Source: CAWCDJ01 sp963836015 (GTDB lineage: Bacteria > Acidobacteriota > Terriglobia > Bryobacterales > Bryobacteraceae). From it: a stretch of 64,000 nucleotides of DNA. The stretch spans positions 62,001 through 126,000 of the forward strand of contig CAWIIF010000001.1 of NCBI GenBank assembly GCA_963836015.1, written 5' to 3'. This document shows, one piece after another, positions 43,135 to 53,053 of this stretch (the first letter of the stretch is position 1; each line of letters starts with the position of its first letter). The translations under genes were made by a program, and so were the position numbers. The notes beneath the pieces are model-generated. The model made no database searches. It saw nothing but the letters and a program-made list of their open reading frames with translations, and was not told where the DNA came from.

Positions 43135-45317
43135 TGGCGGTCCAGGATGATAGCGGTGGAATCGTAATCGCCGCGCAGGTTCACATCCAGGCCGGCGCGC
43201 ATCAGGTAGGCGCCGCTGAGCTGCGGCTGGCGCTCCATGAGCTTGTTGTCCACAGCTTCGACGCGGTACATGGCCTTTTCGTCGAGACCGCGCGGGAAGA
43301 TCGTCGGCGCGGCGGTGTTGTACTGCTGGGAGTGGCGGAAGGCGAATACCACGGATTGCTTGCCGTCGGCCGAAACGTACTGGTTGGCGGTCAGGTCGTT
43401 GGTTCGCGGCGAAGAAAGTCGATACAAGTCGCCGGTCTGCACCGTCGCGCGGATCCGTTTGTAGAGCGCGATCATTTTCGTGGCGAGCGCGCTATCCTGC
43501 TCGGTCCAACGGTTGAGGTTCGCACCCACGCCCAGCGCGCCCTGCATGGCGGTGAGGAAGCGGAACGTCAGCGGCACGCTGCGGCCGTTCATGTTGGGAA
43601 CGTCGGTGACCCACGCGGACATGATCTTGGGAGCGTAGGCCTGGGTGAAGCCCTCCTGGATGCGCAGGCGGTCGAAAGCCTCGGTATTGTCCGACGCCCA
43701 GACCTCTTCCACGCGCCGCAGGATTCCCAGGTCGATGCGGCCGCCGCCGCCCGAGCACGATTCGATCTCGAGCTTGGGGTGCTTCGCGCGCAGACGGTCG
43801 ATGATGTCGTAGAGATTGCGCACGTAATCCACCCACAGCTTGCGCTCGTTGACCGGCCCGGCTTCGGGCCACCCCGGCTCGGAAACGGCGCGGTTCATAT
43901 CCCATTTGAAATAGCGGATGTTGTAATCGGTGGCCAGCTTGTCGAGGAATCCAAAGATGTACTCTTTGACATCCGGCCGGGCCAGGTCGAGCACCATCTG
44001 GTTGCGAAGCTCGCTGCGCGGGCGGTCCTGGAAGTGGATCACCCAATCGGGGTGCGCGCGGTAGAGGTCGCTGTCGGCGTTGACCATCTCGGGCTCCACC
44101 CAGAGTCCGAAATCCATGCCCAGACCGTTGACGTGATCGATGAGCGGCTTCAGGCCTTGCGGAAACTTCTGCGGATTCACGTACCAGTCGCCCAGGCCGG
44201 CGCGATCGTTGTTGCGCTTGCCGAACCAGCCGTCATCCACAACGAACAGTTCGACGCCGAGCTTGGCAGCCTTGTCGGCGAGCAGCTCCTGGCCCTTCTC
44301 CTCGACGCGGAACGTGGTGGCTTCCCAGGAATTGTAGAGCACCGGGCGCAGGCGCGACTGGGCGCCGCCGGGGAAGATCTCATCCCGTTCGAAATGATGC
44401 AGCGTGCGTGAGGCCCCGCCGTAGCCGTTCTGGGTGAAGCCGGCGTAAAACACGGGGGTATCGAGCGACTCGCCGGGTTTCAGGGGATAGGCGAAATCGA
44501 ACGTATTGAACCCGCCCGTGACGCGCACCTGCCGATAGGGCGTCTGCTCCACGGTGATGCGCCAGTTGCCGCTCCAGGCCAGGGCGCCGAACCAGACGCG
44601 GCCGTTCTCCTCGGAGGCATCGCCGTGATCGATCGCGAACCACGGGTTGAAATTGTGGCTGGTATGGCCCTTGCGGCTCTCCAGCACCTTGGCGCCTTCG
44701 TGGATCGGCTCGCGGTTGATCTGGGTCTCGGCGGCCCAGCGCCCGGTCAGGTAAGTCAACTGGTAGCCTTCGCCCGCGGGCAGATACCAGGTGGCGGCCT
44801 GGGCGCTGTCGAGGATCAGTAGCTGGCCGGTACCGTTGCGAATGGTGGCGCTGCGCTCCAGAATGCCCTCGCCGGGGTGAACGCGGTAGTGCAGGGTGAC
44901 CGAGACGGCGTCGCGGATGTCCTTGAGATCGATATCGAGCTGGTTGCCCTGGATGCGATGCGAGACGTACTGCAGCACGAGGTCGCGGTCGCCGTCGGCG
45001 CGTGAGATCTTGAGCGCCGGCTCATAGTAGCGCGGGCCGCCCCAGCCCGGGTATTCCTCGTTCTCGAGCATCTGGTACGGGTCGAAGGAGGAGATATCGC
45101 GGCGGCGGGCAGGCGTCTGGAGATCGTCGATACGCCACAGCGGGGCGCCCCAATAGAGGTTTCGCAGCGCACCGTCGGCCGCTACGCCCATGGCATAAGA
45201 GCTCTGGCCCGTGTTGAGCAGCCACACCTTGCGGCTCTCGGAGTATTGGATGCTCTGGGCGGGCAGCGCGGCCGCGCAAAGCAGGGATATCGCGGAATAC
45301 GTGGCGATTCGATTCAT
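43131..45317 (-). CDS. Alpha-galactosidase, GH36 family, secreted
   Basis: 728 residues with signal peptide MNRIATYSAISLLCAAALPAQS. It has the GH36 N-terminal beta-supersandwich (to about 320) and a (beta/alpha)8 barrel: VVDDGWFGKRNNDRAGLGDW (360-380), nucleophile Asp473 in FKWDMNRAVSEPG, substrate-binding CSGGGGRID (521-529) and acid/base Asp543 in WASDNTEAFDR. A C-terminal beta domain follows. It removes alpha-1,6-galactose from raffinose-type sugars or galactomannan. It forms an operon with the overlapping GH88 gene; nuoH ends 18 bases upstream on the same strand, so read-through from nuo is possible. Confidence 0.92.
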   Translation of the reverse strand: MNRIATYSAISLLCAAALPAQSIQYSESRKVWLLNTGQSSYAMGVAADGALRNLYWGAPLWRIDDLQTPARRRDISSFDPYQMLENEEYPGWGGPRYYEPALKISRADGDRDLVLQYVSHRIQGNQLDIDLKDIRDAVSVTLHYRVHPGEGILERSATIRNGTGQLLILDSAQAATWYLPAGEGYQLTYLTGRWAAETQINREPIHEGAKVLESRKGHTSHNFNPWFAIDHGDASEENGRVWFGALAWSGNWRITVEQTPYRQVRVTGGFNTFDFAYPLKPGESLDTPVFYAGFTQNGYGGASRTLHHFERDEIFPGGAQSRLRPVLYNSWEATTFRVEEKGQELLADKAAKLGVELFVVDDGWFGKRNNDRAGLGDWYVNPQKFPQGLKPLIDHVNGLGMDFGLWVEPEMVNADSDLYRAHPDWVIHFQDRPRSELRNQMVLDLARPDVKEYIFGFLDKLATDYNIRYFKWDMNRAVSEPGWPEAGPVNERKLWVDYVRNLYDIIDRLRAKHPKLEIESCSGGGGRIDLGILRRVEEVWASDNTEAFDRLRIQEGFTQAYAPKIMSAWVTDVPNMNGRSVPLTFRFLTAMQGALGVGANLNRWTEQDSALATKMIALYKRIRATVQTGDLYRLSSPRTNDLTANQYVSADGKQSVVFAFRHSQQYNTAAPTIFPRGLDEKAMYRVEAVDNKLMERQPQLSGAYLMRAGLDVNLRGDYDSTAIILDRQ

Positions 45318-45335
45318 TCGCCTAACAGTATAGGG

Positions 45336-46520
45336 CTAAGCCGCGTGCCGCCACATGCCGATCACGGCATTGATGAAGACCGCCGCCATTCCCACCGGGA
45401 TGGCGATCTTCCATCCGATGTTCATGAGCTGATCGTAGCGGAAGCGCGGGAAGGTGCCGCGGAACCAGATCATCATGTAGATGATGCACGAAACCTTGAG
45501 CAGGAACCAGAAGAGGCCGATCACCGCCTGGTTCACTACCGGCACCAGGAACAGGGCGCCCAGCAGCAGCAGCAGCAGCGCCGCGCCCACCAGGACCTTC
45601 TGCTGCATGGGGTCCTTCAGGCGCTTGACGAGCGGGAAGGTCATCGCGCCCGAGCCCAGGAACAGCACGGCCGGCACGCCGAAATTCAGCGGCGCCGCGA
45701 GCCACCCCACACTCGGGAAGGGCCGCAGCCAGCCGCCCCAGAACAGCGTCACGGCCACGCCCGATACCACGAAGATGTTGGCGTACTCCGCCAGGAAATA
45801 GAGCGCCCAGCGGAAGCCGCTGTATTCGGTGTGGAAGCCGGCCACCAGCTCCGATTCGGCCTCCGGAAGGTCGAACGGCGCGCGGTTGGTCTCGGCCGTG
45901 GCGGCGATGATGTAGACGGCGAACGGCACGATCATGAAGCCGAAATTGTCGAAGACGCCCCAGACGCCGTGATCGAGTTGGGCCTTCACGATTCCCTGCA
46001 TGCTGAGCGTTCCCGCCACCATCACGCCCGAAAGCAGGGCGAACGCCAGCGCCACTTCGTAGCTCACCAATTGCGCCGCGCTGCGCAGCGCGCCGAGCAG
46101 CGGGTAGTGGCTGTTGGAAGCCCAGCCGCCCAGGATGATTCCGAGGATGCCCACCGCCGACATGGCGGAGATCACCAGCAGGCCGACGTTCACGTCCGCC
46201 ACGTAGATGTTCTTCGCGAAGGGCAGCACCGCGAAGGCCGTCAGGCCGGTAAAGGTCGAGATGACCGGAGCGAACCAGAAGATGGCCTGGTCGGAATCGG
46301 TGGGGATGATGTCTTCCTTGAGCATCAGCTTGAGCGCGTCGGCGATCGGCTGCAACAGGCCGTGCGGCCCCACGCGCATCGGCCCGAGGCGGACCTGGAA
46401 ATCGGCCAGCACCTTGCGCTCCACCAGCACGATGTAGCCCGCCACCAGCGGGAAAAGCCCGATGATCACCAGGGTCACCAGGATCGGCGTGAATAACGGA
46501 TGAGATAAGATCGCGTCCAT
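45336..46520 (-). CDS. nuoH: NADH-quinone oxidoreductase subunit H
   Basis: 394 residues, eight or more membrane helices. Conserved quinone-site features are VERKVLADFQVRLGPMRVG, PFDLPEAESELVAGFHTEYS and the RGTFPRFRYDQLMNIGWK C-terminal loop. It forms the junction between the hydrophilic arm and the proton-pumping arm, shaping the quinone tunnel. Its position last in the cluster, behind nuoN, is unusual; in most bacteria nuoH lies between nuoG and nuoI. It begins seven bases after the nuoN stop. Confidence 0.95.
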   Translation of the reverse strand: MDAILSHPLFTPILVTLVIIGLFPLVAGYIVLVERKVLADFQVRLGPMRVGPHGLLQPIADALKLMLKEDIIPTDSDQAIFWFAPVISTFTGLTAFAVLPFAKNIYVADVNVGLLVISAMSAVGILGIILGGWASNSHYPLLGALRSAAQLVSYEVALAFALLSGVMVAGTLSMQGIVKAQLDHGVWGVFDNFGFMIVPFAVYIIAATAETNRAPFDLPEAESELVAGFHTEYSGFRWALYFLAEYANIFVVSGVAVTLFWGGWLRPFPSVGWLAAPLNFGVPAVLFLGSGAMTFPLVKRLKDPMQQKVLVGAALLLLLLGALFLVPVVNQAVIGLFWFLLKVSCIIYMMIWFRGTFPRFRYDQLMNIGWKIAIPVGMAAVFINAVIGMWRHAA

Positions 46521-46527
46521 ATCGTCC

Positions 46528-47992
46528 TTACCGCAATAGCGAGGTCTGCGCCAGCTTGAGGAACGGCTCGGGGTAGATTCCGATGGCGAGGGTCAGCACG
46601 CCGGTCAGTCCCAGCGCCACGCGCAGCCCGAAGCTCGAAGCGAGGGGCGCTTTTTCGAGCGGCTCGCGAATGAACATGCTCCGCACCACTTTGAAGTAGT
46701 AGTAGATCGCCACCGCCACGTACAGCGTCGCGATCACCGCCAGCGCATAGTGCCCGGTCTCGATCAGCGAGAGGAAGATGAAGTACTTGCCGAGGAACCC
46801 GGCGGTGGGCGGGATGCCGGCGAGCGAGAGCAGGAAGATCAGCATCAGCACGGCGTATCCGGGGCTCTTGTGCATCAGCCCGGCGATATCGTCCAGGTCT
46901 TCCCCGATGATATTGGCCCGCCGCAGCGCGATCAGCACCAGGAACGCTCCCAGGTTCATGAAGGTGTACACCATCACGTAGACCGCGATGCCGTTGATGC
47001 CGGTCTGGTTTCCGGCGATCAGGCCGAGCAGCATGTAGCCGGCATGCGAGATGGAGCTGTAAGCCAGCAGTCGCTTGATGTTGGTCTGGTTGATGGCCGC
47101 CAGGTTTCCGACGGTCAGGGTGAGCACCGCAACCACGGTGAGCAGCGGCTCCCACATGGCGCGGGCGTCGGCCAGGGGCCCCAGGAAAATCCGCAGCAGG
47201 AAGGCGATGGAGGCGGCCTTCGAGGCCACCGAGAGATAGGCCGTCACGGTAGTCGGCGCGCCTTCATAGGCGTCCGGCGCCCACATGTGGAACGGCGCGG
47301 CCGAGATCTTGAACAGCAGCCCTACGGCTGTGGTCGCCATCGCCAGGAACACCACCGGATCCCAGGGCGGGCGCTGCGAGATGGCGGCTGCGATCACGGA
47401 GAGCTTGGTGGAACCCGCCATTCCGTACATCACCGAGAAGCCATAGACCAGAAATCCGCTGGAGAACGCGCCGAGCAGCAGGTACTTCAAGGCCGCCTCG
47501 TTGGAGCGCTTCTCGCTGCGCAGGAAGCCGACCATCACGTAGAAGCACAGCGCCATCAGCTCCAGGCCGATGAAGAGCGTGACCAGGTCGGTGCCGGTGG
47601 CCAGGAAGTACATGCCGCACTGCGCGAACAGGATCAGCCCGTAGTATTCGCCGTGATGCTCGCCGGCGATCTCCAGGTATTTATACGAGACCACCGCCAC
47701 GATCAGCGCGGCCACCAGGAAGATCCAGTTGAAGAAGATGCCGAACCCGTCCACCGTGACCGAGCCGTTGAAGCCGACAATCGCCCCCTGGCCGGCGACC
47801 CACGCCTGCTGCCGGAAGAGCCCGTAGCCGGTGAAGATCTCCGCCAGGGCCACGAAGATCAGCAGCCACTTCCGCTGCCGCGGGTCGGGGAAGATCAGGA
47901 AATCGAACAGCAGGATGGCGCATCCGAACAGCGCCAGCATCACCGCCGGGATGATGGTGAAGTGATCGGTCGATGTGTAGAACTGCGCTCAT
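46528..47992 (-). CDS. nuoN: NADH-quinone oxidoreductase subunit N, one extra base near the start
   Basis: With one base removed near 47983-47986 the ATG at 47992 gives 487 residues; otherwise the frame opens only at a GTG at 47943 and loses about 16 residues (YTSTDHFTIIPAVM region) that belong to the first helix. The antiporter-like features are present: LIGLELMALCFYVMVGFLRS with the conserved Glu, MWAPDAYEGAPTTVTAYLSV with its Lys partner downstream, and LLAYSSISHAGYMLLGLI. Proton-pumping subunit in the membrane arm. The ATG overlaps the predicted nuoM stop (ATGA), supporting the corrected start. Confidence 0.88.
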
Positions 47993-49549
47993 TGCGCGCC
48001 TCTCTGCAGGGGCCGGGAGAAGGCGGGGCTGAGGCCACGGCTTCGGGCCGAAGTAATCCGGCCGCACCCGCTGCACAATCTCCGTCACCGGCTGCTGCAG
48101 AATGTCGAAATAACGGCTTGGGATAGATGCCGATCCAGACGGCCCACACGATCAGCGGGGCGAAGACCGCCACCTCGCGGAGGTTCATGTCGGGGATCGT
48201 CAGGTTCTTGCCGTTGGTCACCTGGCCCAGCATGGTTCGCTGGTAGAGCCAGAGCAGGTAGGCCGCACCGAGAATCACGCCGGTCACGGCGAAGGCCGCC
48301 CAGATCCGGTTGGCCTCGAAAGCTCCCTGCAGGATCGTGAACTCGCCGATGAATCCGTTCAGCAGCGGCAGGCCGGCCGAACTCAGCATGGCGAACGCGA
48401 AGACGATGGCGAACTTCGGCATCACGTGGGCCAGGCCGCCGTACTCGGAGATCTCGCGCGTGTGCCGGCGCTCGTAGATGACGCCGATCACCAGGAAGAG
48501 CATGCCGGTCGAGATGCCGTGGTTGATCTGCTGCAGCACGCTGCCGGCGATTCCGTTCGGGTTCAGCGAGAAGATGCCCAGCGTGCAGAAGCCCAGGTGG
48601 CTCACCGACGAGTACGCCACCAGCTTCTTCCAATCCGCCTGCATCAGGCTGACCAGCGCGCCGTAGATGATCCCGATGATCGAAAGCACCGCCAGGATCT
48701 GCACGATCGTCTGGTCCACCGAAGCCTTGGGCAGCAGCGGCAGCGAGAATCGCAGGAAGCCGTACGTCCCCATCTTCAGGAGCACCGCCGCCAGGATCAC
48801 CGACCCGGCGGTGGGAGCCTCCACGTGCGCGTCGGGCAGCCAGGTGTGGAAGGGGAACATCGGCACCTTGATGGCGAAGCCGAGGAAGAAGGCCCAGAAG
48901 ACGATCTGCTGCGTAGCCAGCGGCAGGCTGACCTTCATCAGGTCGGCGATCTCGAAGCTGTAGAAATCGAAACTGGCTGTAGTGCTGGAAGTAAAGCAGT
49001 CAGGATGCCGAGCAGCATCAGCACCGATCCGGCCAGCGTGTAGAGGAAGAACTTGATGGCCGCATAGAGTTTCCGCGGGCCGCCCCACACCCCGATGATG
49101 AAGTACATCGGCACCAGCACCAGCTCCCAGAAGACGTAGAACAGGAAGAAATCGAGCGAGAGGAAAACGCCGATCATGCCCGTCTGCAGCAGCAGGAACA
49201 TGGCGTAATATTCTTTCACGCGATCCTCGATCGCCGACCACGAGCACAGCATGGCGACGCACCCCATCAGGGTCGTGAGCATCACCAGCAGCAGGCTGAT
49301 GCCGTCCATGCCGAGGTGGTAGTGCGACGCCCAGCGAGGGGATCCAGTCGCATCTTCTCTTCGAACTGGAATCCCGGGACGCCCGTGCTGGAACCGCCAG
49401 ACCAGCGGCAGGGAGACCAGGAAGCCGGCGAGCGCGGCAAGGTTGGCCCATACGCGGATCAGCTCTTTGTTCCCCGAAGGCAACAGCAGCAGGACGAACA
49501 ATCCGGCCAGCGGCGTCAGTAACACGATACTTAGTAAGTGCTGGTCCAT
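47989..49549 (-). CDS. nuoM: NADH-quinone oxidoreductase subunit M, several extra bases
   Basis: Starts MDQHLLSIVLLTPLAGLFVLL at 49549. The protein can be followed through the whole region only if single extra bases are removed at about 49369, 49347, 49325, 48998, 48970, 48113 and 48036. The length then becomes 517 residues. The first three insertions restore the frame after garbling about 15 residues (HGRPGI to YHLGMDGIS). Proton-channel motifs are intact: FYVFWELVLVPMYFIIG with the key Glu, FHTWLPDAHVEAPTAGSVIL and KKLVAYSSVSHLGFCTLGIF with Lys. The C-terminus ends at a TGA overlapping the nuoN ATG; that last stretch is the least certain. Confidence 0.85.
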
Positions 49550-49553
49550 ATAG

Positions 49554-51732
49554 TTACCGCGCGATGTAATACCCCAGGAAGGCCAGCGCTCCGGCCACCA
49601 CGAAAAACGCGTAAGCCTGCACGCGGCCCGGTCTGCAGGATGCACACCGGGTAGGAGAGCATCTTCACGAAAAAGGCGCTGAAGCGCACCGCGCCGTCGA
49701 CGATCCAGGTATCCCACCAGATCGACACCTTGGAGCTGAAGCGGGTCAGCCAGCCGGCGCCGTTGACGCCGCCATCCACTACGTCGCGGTCGAACGCGCC
49801 CAGCACCCGGCCGCCGCCCTTGCACAATCCGTTGACGAACAGGAAATCGTAGACCTCGTCCACGTACCACTTGTTGTAGAGCAGGCCGTGCAGCGGCTTG
49901 AGCTGCTTTTCGAGGGTGTCCGGAATCTCGGGCTTGTGGTGATAGAACCAGCGCGCCACCACGATGCCGATCACCGCGAAGGCCACCGACAGTCCCATCA
50001 GGATCCATTCGATCGATGCGGCATGCTCGCCTTCCTTGGCCGCCTCGATGGCCGCCGAAGCGAAGGCCGGCTCCAGCCAGCGCTCGAATCCGCGGAAACT
50101 CTCGCCCAGGTTCCAGAGCTTGGGCGTTCCGAGCCATCCGGCCAGCACGCTGCCGGCCGCGAGCAGCACCAGCGGCACGGTCATGGAGGCGGGCGATTCG
50201 TGGATGTGCGCCGCCACCTCGGGCTTCACGCGCGACTTGCCGTAGAACGTCATGTTCATCAGGCGCCACATGTAGAACGCCGTCAGCAGCGCGGTCACCA
50301 GGCCGATGGCCCACAGCATCTTGGAGCCCTGCGGGCGAGCTGTACGCCTGCCACAGGATCTCGTCCTTGGAGAAGAAGCCCGCCAGGCCGGGAATGCCGG
50401 CGATGGCCACCGACGCCGATCCACATGGTCCAGTGGGTGATCGGGATTTTGTTCTTCAGCCCGCCCATGTGGCGCATATCCTGCTCGCCGCCCATGGCGT
50501 GGATCACCGAGCCGGAGCAAAGGAAGAGCAGGGCCTTGAAGAAGGCGTGGGTAAACAGATGGAAGATGGCGACCCAGTAGGCGCCGACCCCCAGCGCCAG
50601 GAACATGTAGCCGAGCTGGCTCACGGTGGAATACGCCAGAACGCGTTTGATATCGTTCTGCACCAGCGCGATGGTAGCCGCCAGGATCGCGGTGAAGGCG
50701 CCGACCGCCGCCACGATGCTCAGAAGTGTGGGGCGTCAACTGGAACAGCGCCGCCGAGCGCGCCACCATGTACACGCCGGCCGTCACCATGGTGGCCGCG
50801 TGGATCAGGGCCGATACCGGGGTGGGGCCTTCCATGGCGTCCGGCAGCCAGACATACAGCGGAACCTGCGCCGATTTGCCGGTGGCGCCGAAGAACATCA
50901 GAAGCGCGATGGCGCTCAGCACGCCGAAGCCGGCAGTTTCCACCGGGAACTGTCCGCTGCGCAGCAGCGCGTTCACGTCGGTGAAGCGCAGCGTGCCGAG
51001 CACGGACATCATGAGCAGCATGCCCAGCACAAACCCCGCATCGCCCACGCGGTTCACGATGAATGCCTTCTTCCCCGCATCGCCGGCCGACTTCTTGTGG
51101 AAGTAGAAGCCGATCAGCAGGTAGCTGCACAACCCGACGCCTTCCCAGCCGACGAACAGCAGGCCGTAGTTGTTGGCCAGCACCAGCATCAGCATGAAGA
51201 AGATGAACAGGTTGAAGTAGCCGAAGAACCGGTAGTAGCCGTTGTCGTGATCCATGTAGCCGGTGGCGTACACGTGGATCAGGAAGCCGATGCCCGTCAC
51301 CACCAGGATCATGACCGAGCTGAGCGGGTCGAGCAGAAAGCCCCAGTCCAGCTGGAAGGTGGCCAGGTGCCCGTTGGCCATGTGGAACGGCATGCCGGGC
51401 ATCCAGGTGAACTGGATGACCTGGTGAACGCGCCCGGCGGTTTGCGAAAGCTGCCAGACCGCGCCCACCGAAAGCAGAAAGGAGAGCAGCACCATCCCCG
51501 GGCAGATCAGCTTGATAAGGAACTTATAGGGCGAATGGTGGTGGCCATGATCGTGGCCGTGCTCGTGCGCGTGGCCGGGGCCGTGGCCGTGCTCGTAGAC
51601 CGGTTCCACGCCGGGAGCCACCGCCACGTCCGACGGCGGCTGCGGATCGAGCAGCTTGCCGAACAGCAGCATCAGCGCCGCACCGGCCAGCGGGAACAGC
51701 GGAATCAGCCAAATCAGGTCTAGGAAATTCAC
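49554..51732 (-). CDS. nuoL: NADH-quinone oxidoreductase subunit L, several extra bases and a His-rich insert
   Basis: GTG start at 51732. Removing single extra bases near 50724, 50414, 50334 and 49627 gives 724 residues ending TGRVQAYAFFVVAGALAFLG...IAR with TAA at 49554. Antiporter motifs: LFVGWEGVGLCSYLLIGFYF (key Glu), LYVWLPDAMEGPTPVSALIH and DIKRVLAYSTVSQLGYMFLA. The C-terminal amphipathic lateral helix runs along the membrane arm. Residues 48-66 hold ten histidines (EHGHGPGHAHEHGHDHGHHH), an insert between the first two helices that NuoL proteins normally lack and that may bind Ni, Zn or Co. Confidence 0.88.
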
Positions 51733-51739
51733 GGCGCTC

Positions 51740-52048
51740 CTACCACTTCAGCAAGTCGATTTCATCCGCCAGCACGGTTTCCTTGTTGCGGAACAGCGCG
51801 ATCAGGATGCCCAGCCCCACGGCCGCTTCGGCCACCGCGTCGGTAATCACGAAGATGGCGAAGATCTGCCCGTCGACGTTGCCCCAGGCGTGCGAGAACG
51901 CGATCAGGTTGATGTTCACCGCGTTCAAAATCAGCTCGATCGACATCAAAATGATCACGATATTCCGCCGGGTGAGCACGCCCACGGTGCCGATGAGCAG
52001 CAGCGCGGCGCTCAGGGCCAGGTAATGAACCGTTGTAATCGGATGCAT
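51740..52048 (-). CDS. nuoK: NADH-quinone oxidoreductase subunit K
   Basis: 102 residues, three membrane helices, normal size. Diagnostic features are TRRNIVIILMSIELILNAVN, with the conserved Glu in helix 2, and DAVAEAAVGLGILIALFRN, with the second Glu. It takes part in the proton path of the membrane arm. Seven bases separate its stop from the nuoL GTG start, and three bases separate it from nuoJ. Confidence 0.95.
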   Translation of the reverse strand: MHPITTVHYLALSAALLLIGTVGVLTRRNIVIILMSIELILNAVNINLIAFSHAWGNVDGQIFAIFVITDAVAEAAVGLGILIALFRNKETVLADEIDLLKW

Positions 52049-52051
52049 GCG

Positions 52052-52567
52052 TCAGATCCTCTTTTTCGCCATCACCACGGAGCCGACCACGGCCACCAGC
52101 AGCAGCAGCGAAGCAATCTCGAAGGGCAGCAGGTATTCGGAGAAGAGCACGTCGGCCACCATCTGGGTGTTGCCGCCGGCCGCCGCGACCGCAGCCGCTC
52201 CGCCCTCGGGGAGGTGGAACGCGTATTTGCCGCGGTACAGGAACCAGCCGATCTCCGCGCCCACCGCGGCAACCGTCGCCAGGCCCACCAGCCAGTGCCG
52301 GTTGAACTGCCGCTGTTTGGCCGCCTGGTCGAGGTTCACCAGCATGATGACGAACAGGAACAGCACCATGATGCCGCCCACGTAGAGCACGATCTGCACG
52401 GCGAACAGGAACTCGGCCTGCTGCAGCAGGTACAGCCCGGCCACGCCCAGAAGCGAGACGATCAGCGCGATCGCGCTGTGCACCGCGTTCCGCTGCGTGA
52501 TGGTCAGGACGGCTCCGCCCAGCACCAGCAGGGCGAAGGCATAAAACAACGCTGTGTCGATCAACAT
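52052..52567 (-). CDS. nuoJ: NADH-quinone oxidoreductase subunit J
   Basis: 171 residues from the ATG at 52567, which lies inside the end of nuoI (seven-base overlap). Five hydrophobic helices; the conserved pi-bulge helix 3 is seen as FAVQIVLYVGGIMVLFLFVI. A polar loop rich in Ala and Gly (EGGAAAVAAAGGNTQ) precedes the last helix. Membrane-arm subunit next to NuoA, K and H that transmits the quinone-reaction signal. Confidence 0.93.
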   Translation of the reverse strand: MLIDTALFYAFALLVLGGAVLTITQRNAVHSAIALIVSLLGVAGLYLLQQAEFLFAVQIVLYVGGIMVLFLFVIMLVNLDQAAKQRQFNRHWLVGLATVAAVGAEIGWFLYRGKYAFHLPEGGAAAVAAAGGNTQMVADVLFSEYLLPFEIASLLLLVAVVGSVVMAKKRI

Positions 52568-53016
52568 TTGTATTGAGTGGGCTTGGGCCCTTCCTCGAGG
52601 ACCTGGCGGTCCCAGATCTGGCCGTCCCGGGTGTAGGTAGCCAGCTCGAAATCCTGCGTCAGCTCCAGCGCATCCACCGGGCAGGCGTCTTCGCAGAGGC
52701 CGCAGAACATGCACCGGGAGGTGTCGTAGGTGAAATTGGTGAGCTCTTTGCGGCGCGTCTCTTCGTTGCGCTCGCTGGTGACCACGATCAGGTTTTCCGG
52801 GCAGGCCAGCGCGCACAGGTTGCACGCGATGCACAGGGTCTCGCCGTTATCGGGATTGATATTCAGCCGCGGGGCGCCGCGATACCGCTCCGCCACCTTG
52901 GGCCGCTCCGACGGGTACTGCTCGGTGTAGATGTACTTCGGATGCTGATTCCGGAAAGTCACCCACAGCCCCTGGAACAGGTCCACCAGAAATACCTTTT
53001 TAAGAAGACCGCTCAT
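52561..53016 (-). CDS. nuoI: NADH-quinone oxidoreductase subunit I, 2x[4Fe-4S]
   Basis: 151 residues with two ferredoxin motifs: CIACNLCALACP near residue 62 and CMFCGLCEDACP near 102. These bind clusters N6a and N6b, which carry electrons toward the quinone site. The N-terminal amphipathic helix (LLKKVFLVDLFQGLWVTF) attaches it to the membrane arm. The 3' end overlaps nuoJ by seven bases. A repeat copy lies in the gap between this gene and the nuoD stop. Confidence 0.95.
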   Translation of the reverse strand: MSGLLKKVFLVDLFQGLWVTFRNQHPKYIYTEQYPSERPKVAERYRGAPRLNINPDNGETLCIACNLCALACPENLIVVTSERNEETRRKELTNFTYDTSRCMFCGLCEDACPVDALELTQDFELATYTRDGQIWDRQVLEEGPKPTQYKC

Positions 53017-53027
53017 AAAACTCCAGG

Positions 53028-53053
53028 TGGGCAGGCCAGGAGGCCTACCCTAC
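53028..53053 (+). repeat. Interspersed GC-rich repeat, copy 3, without hairpin
   Basis: Core containing GGGCAGGCCAGGAGGCCTAC, 24 of 26 bases identical to copy 2. It sits in the nuoD-nuoI gap of the nuo operon, and its last base is the final base of the nuoD stop codon. The CGCGC-TTC hairpin seen in the other two copies is missing, which fits a position inside an operon where termination would be harmful. Confidence 0.72.
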
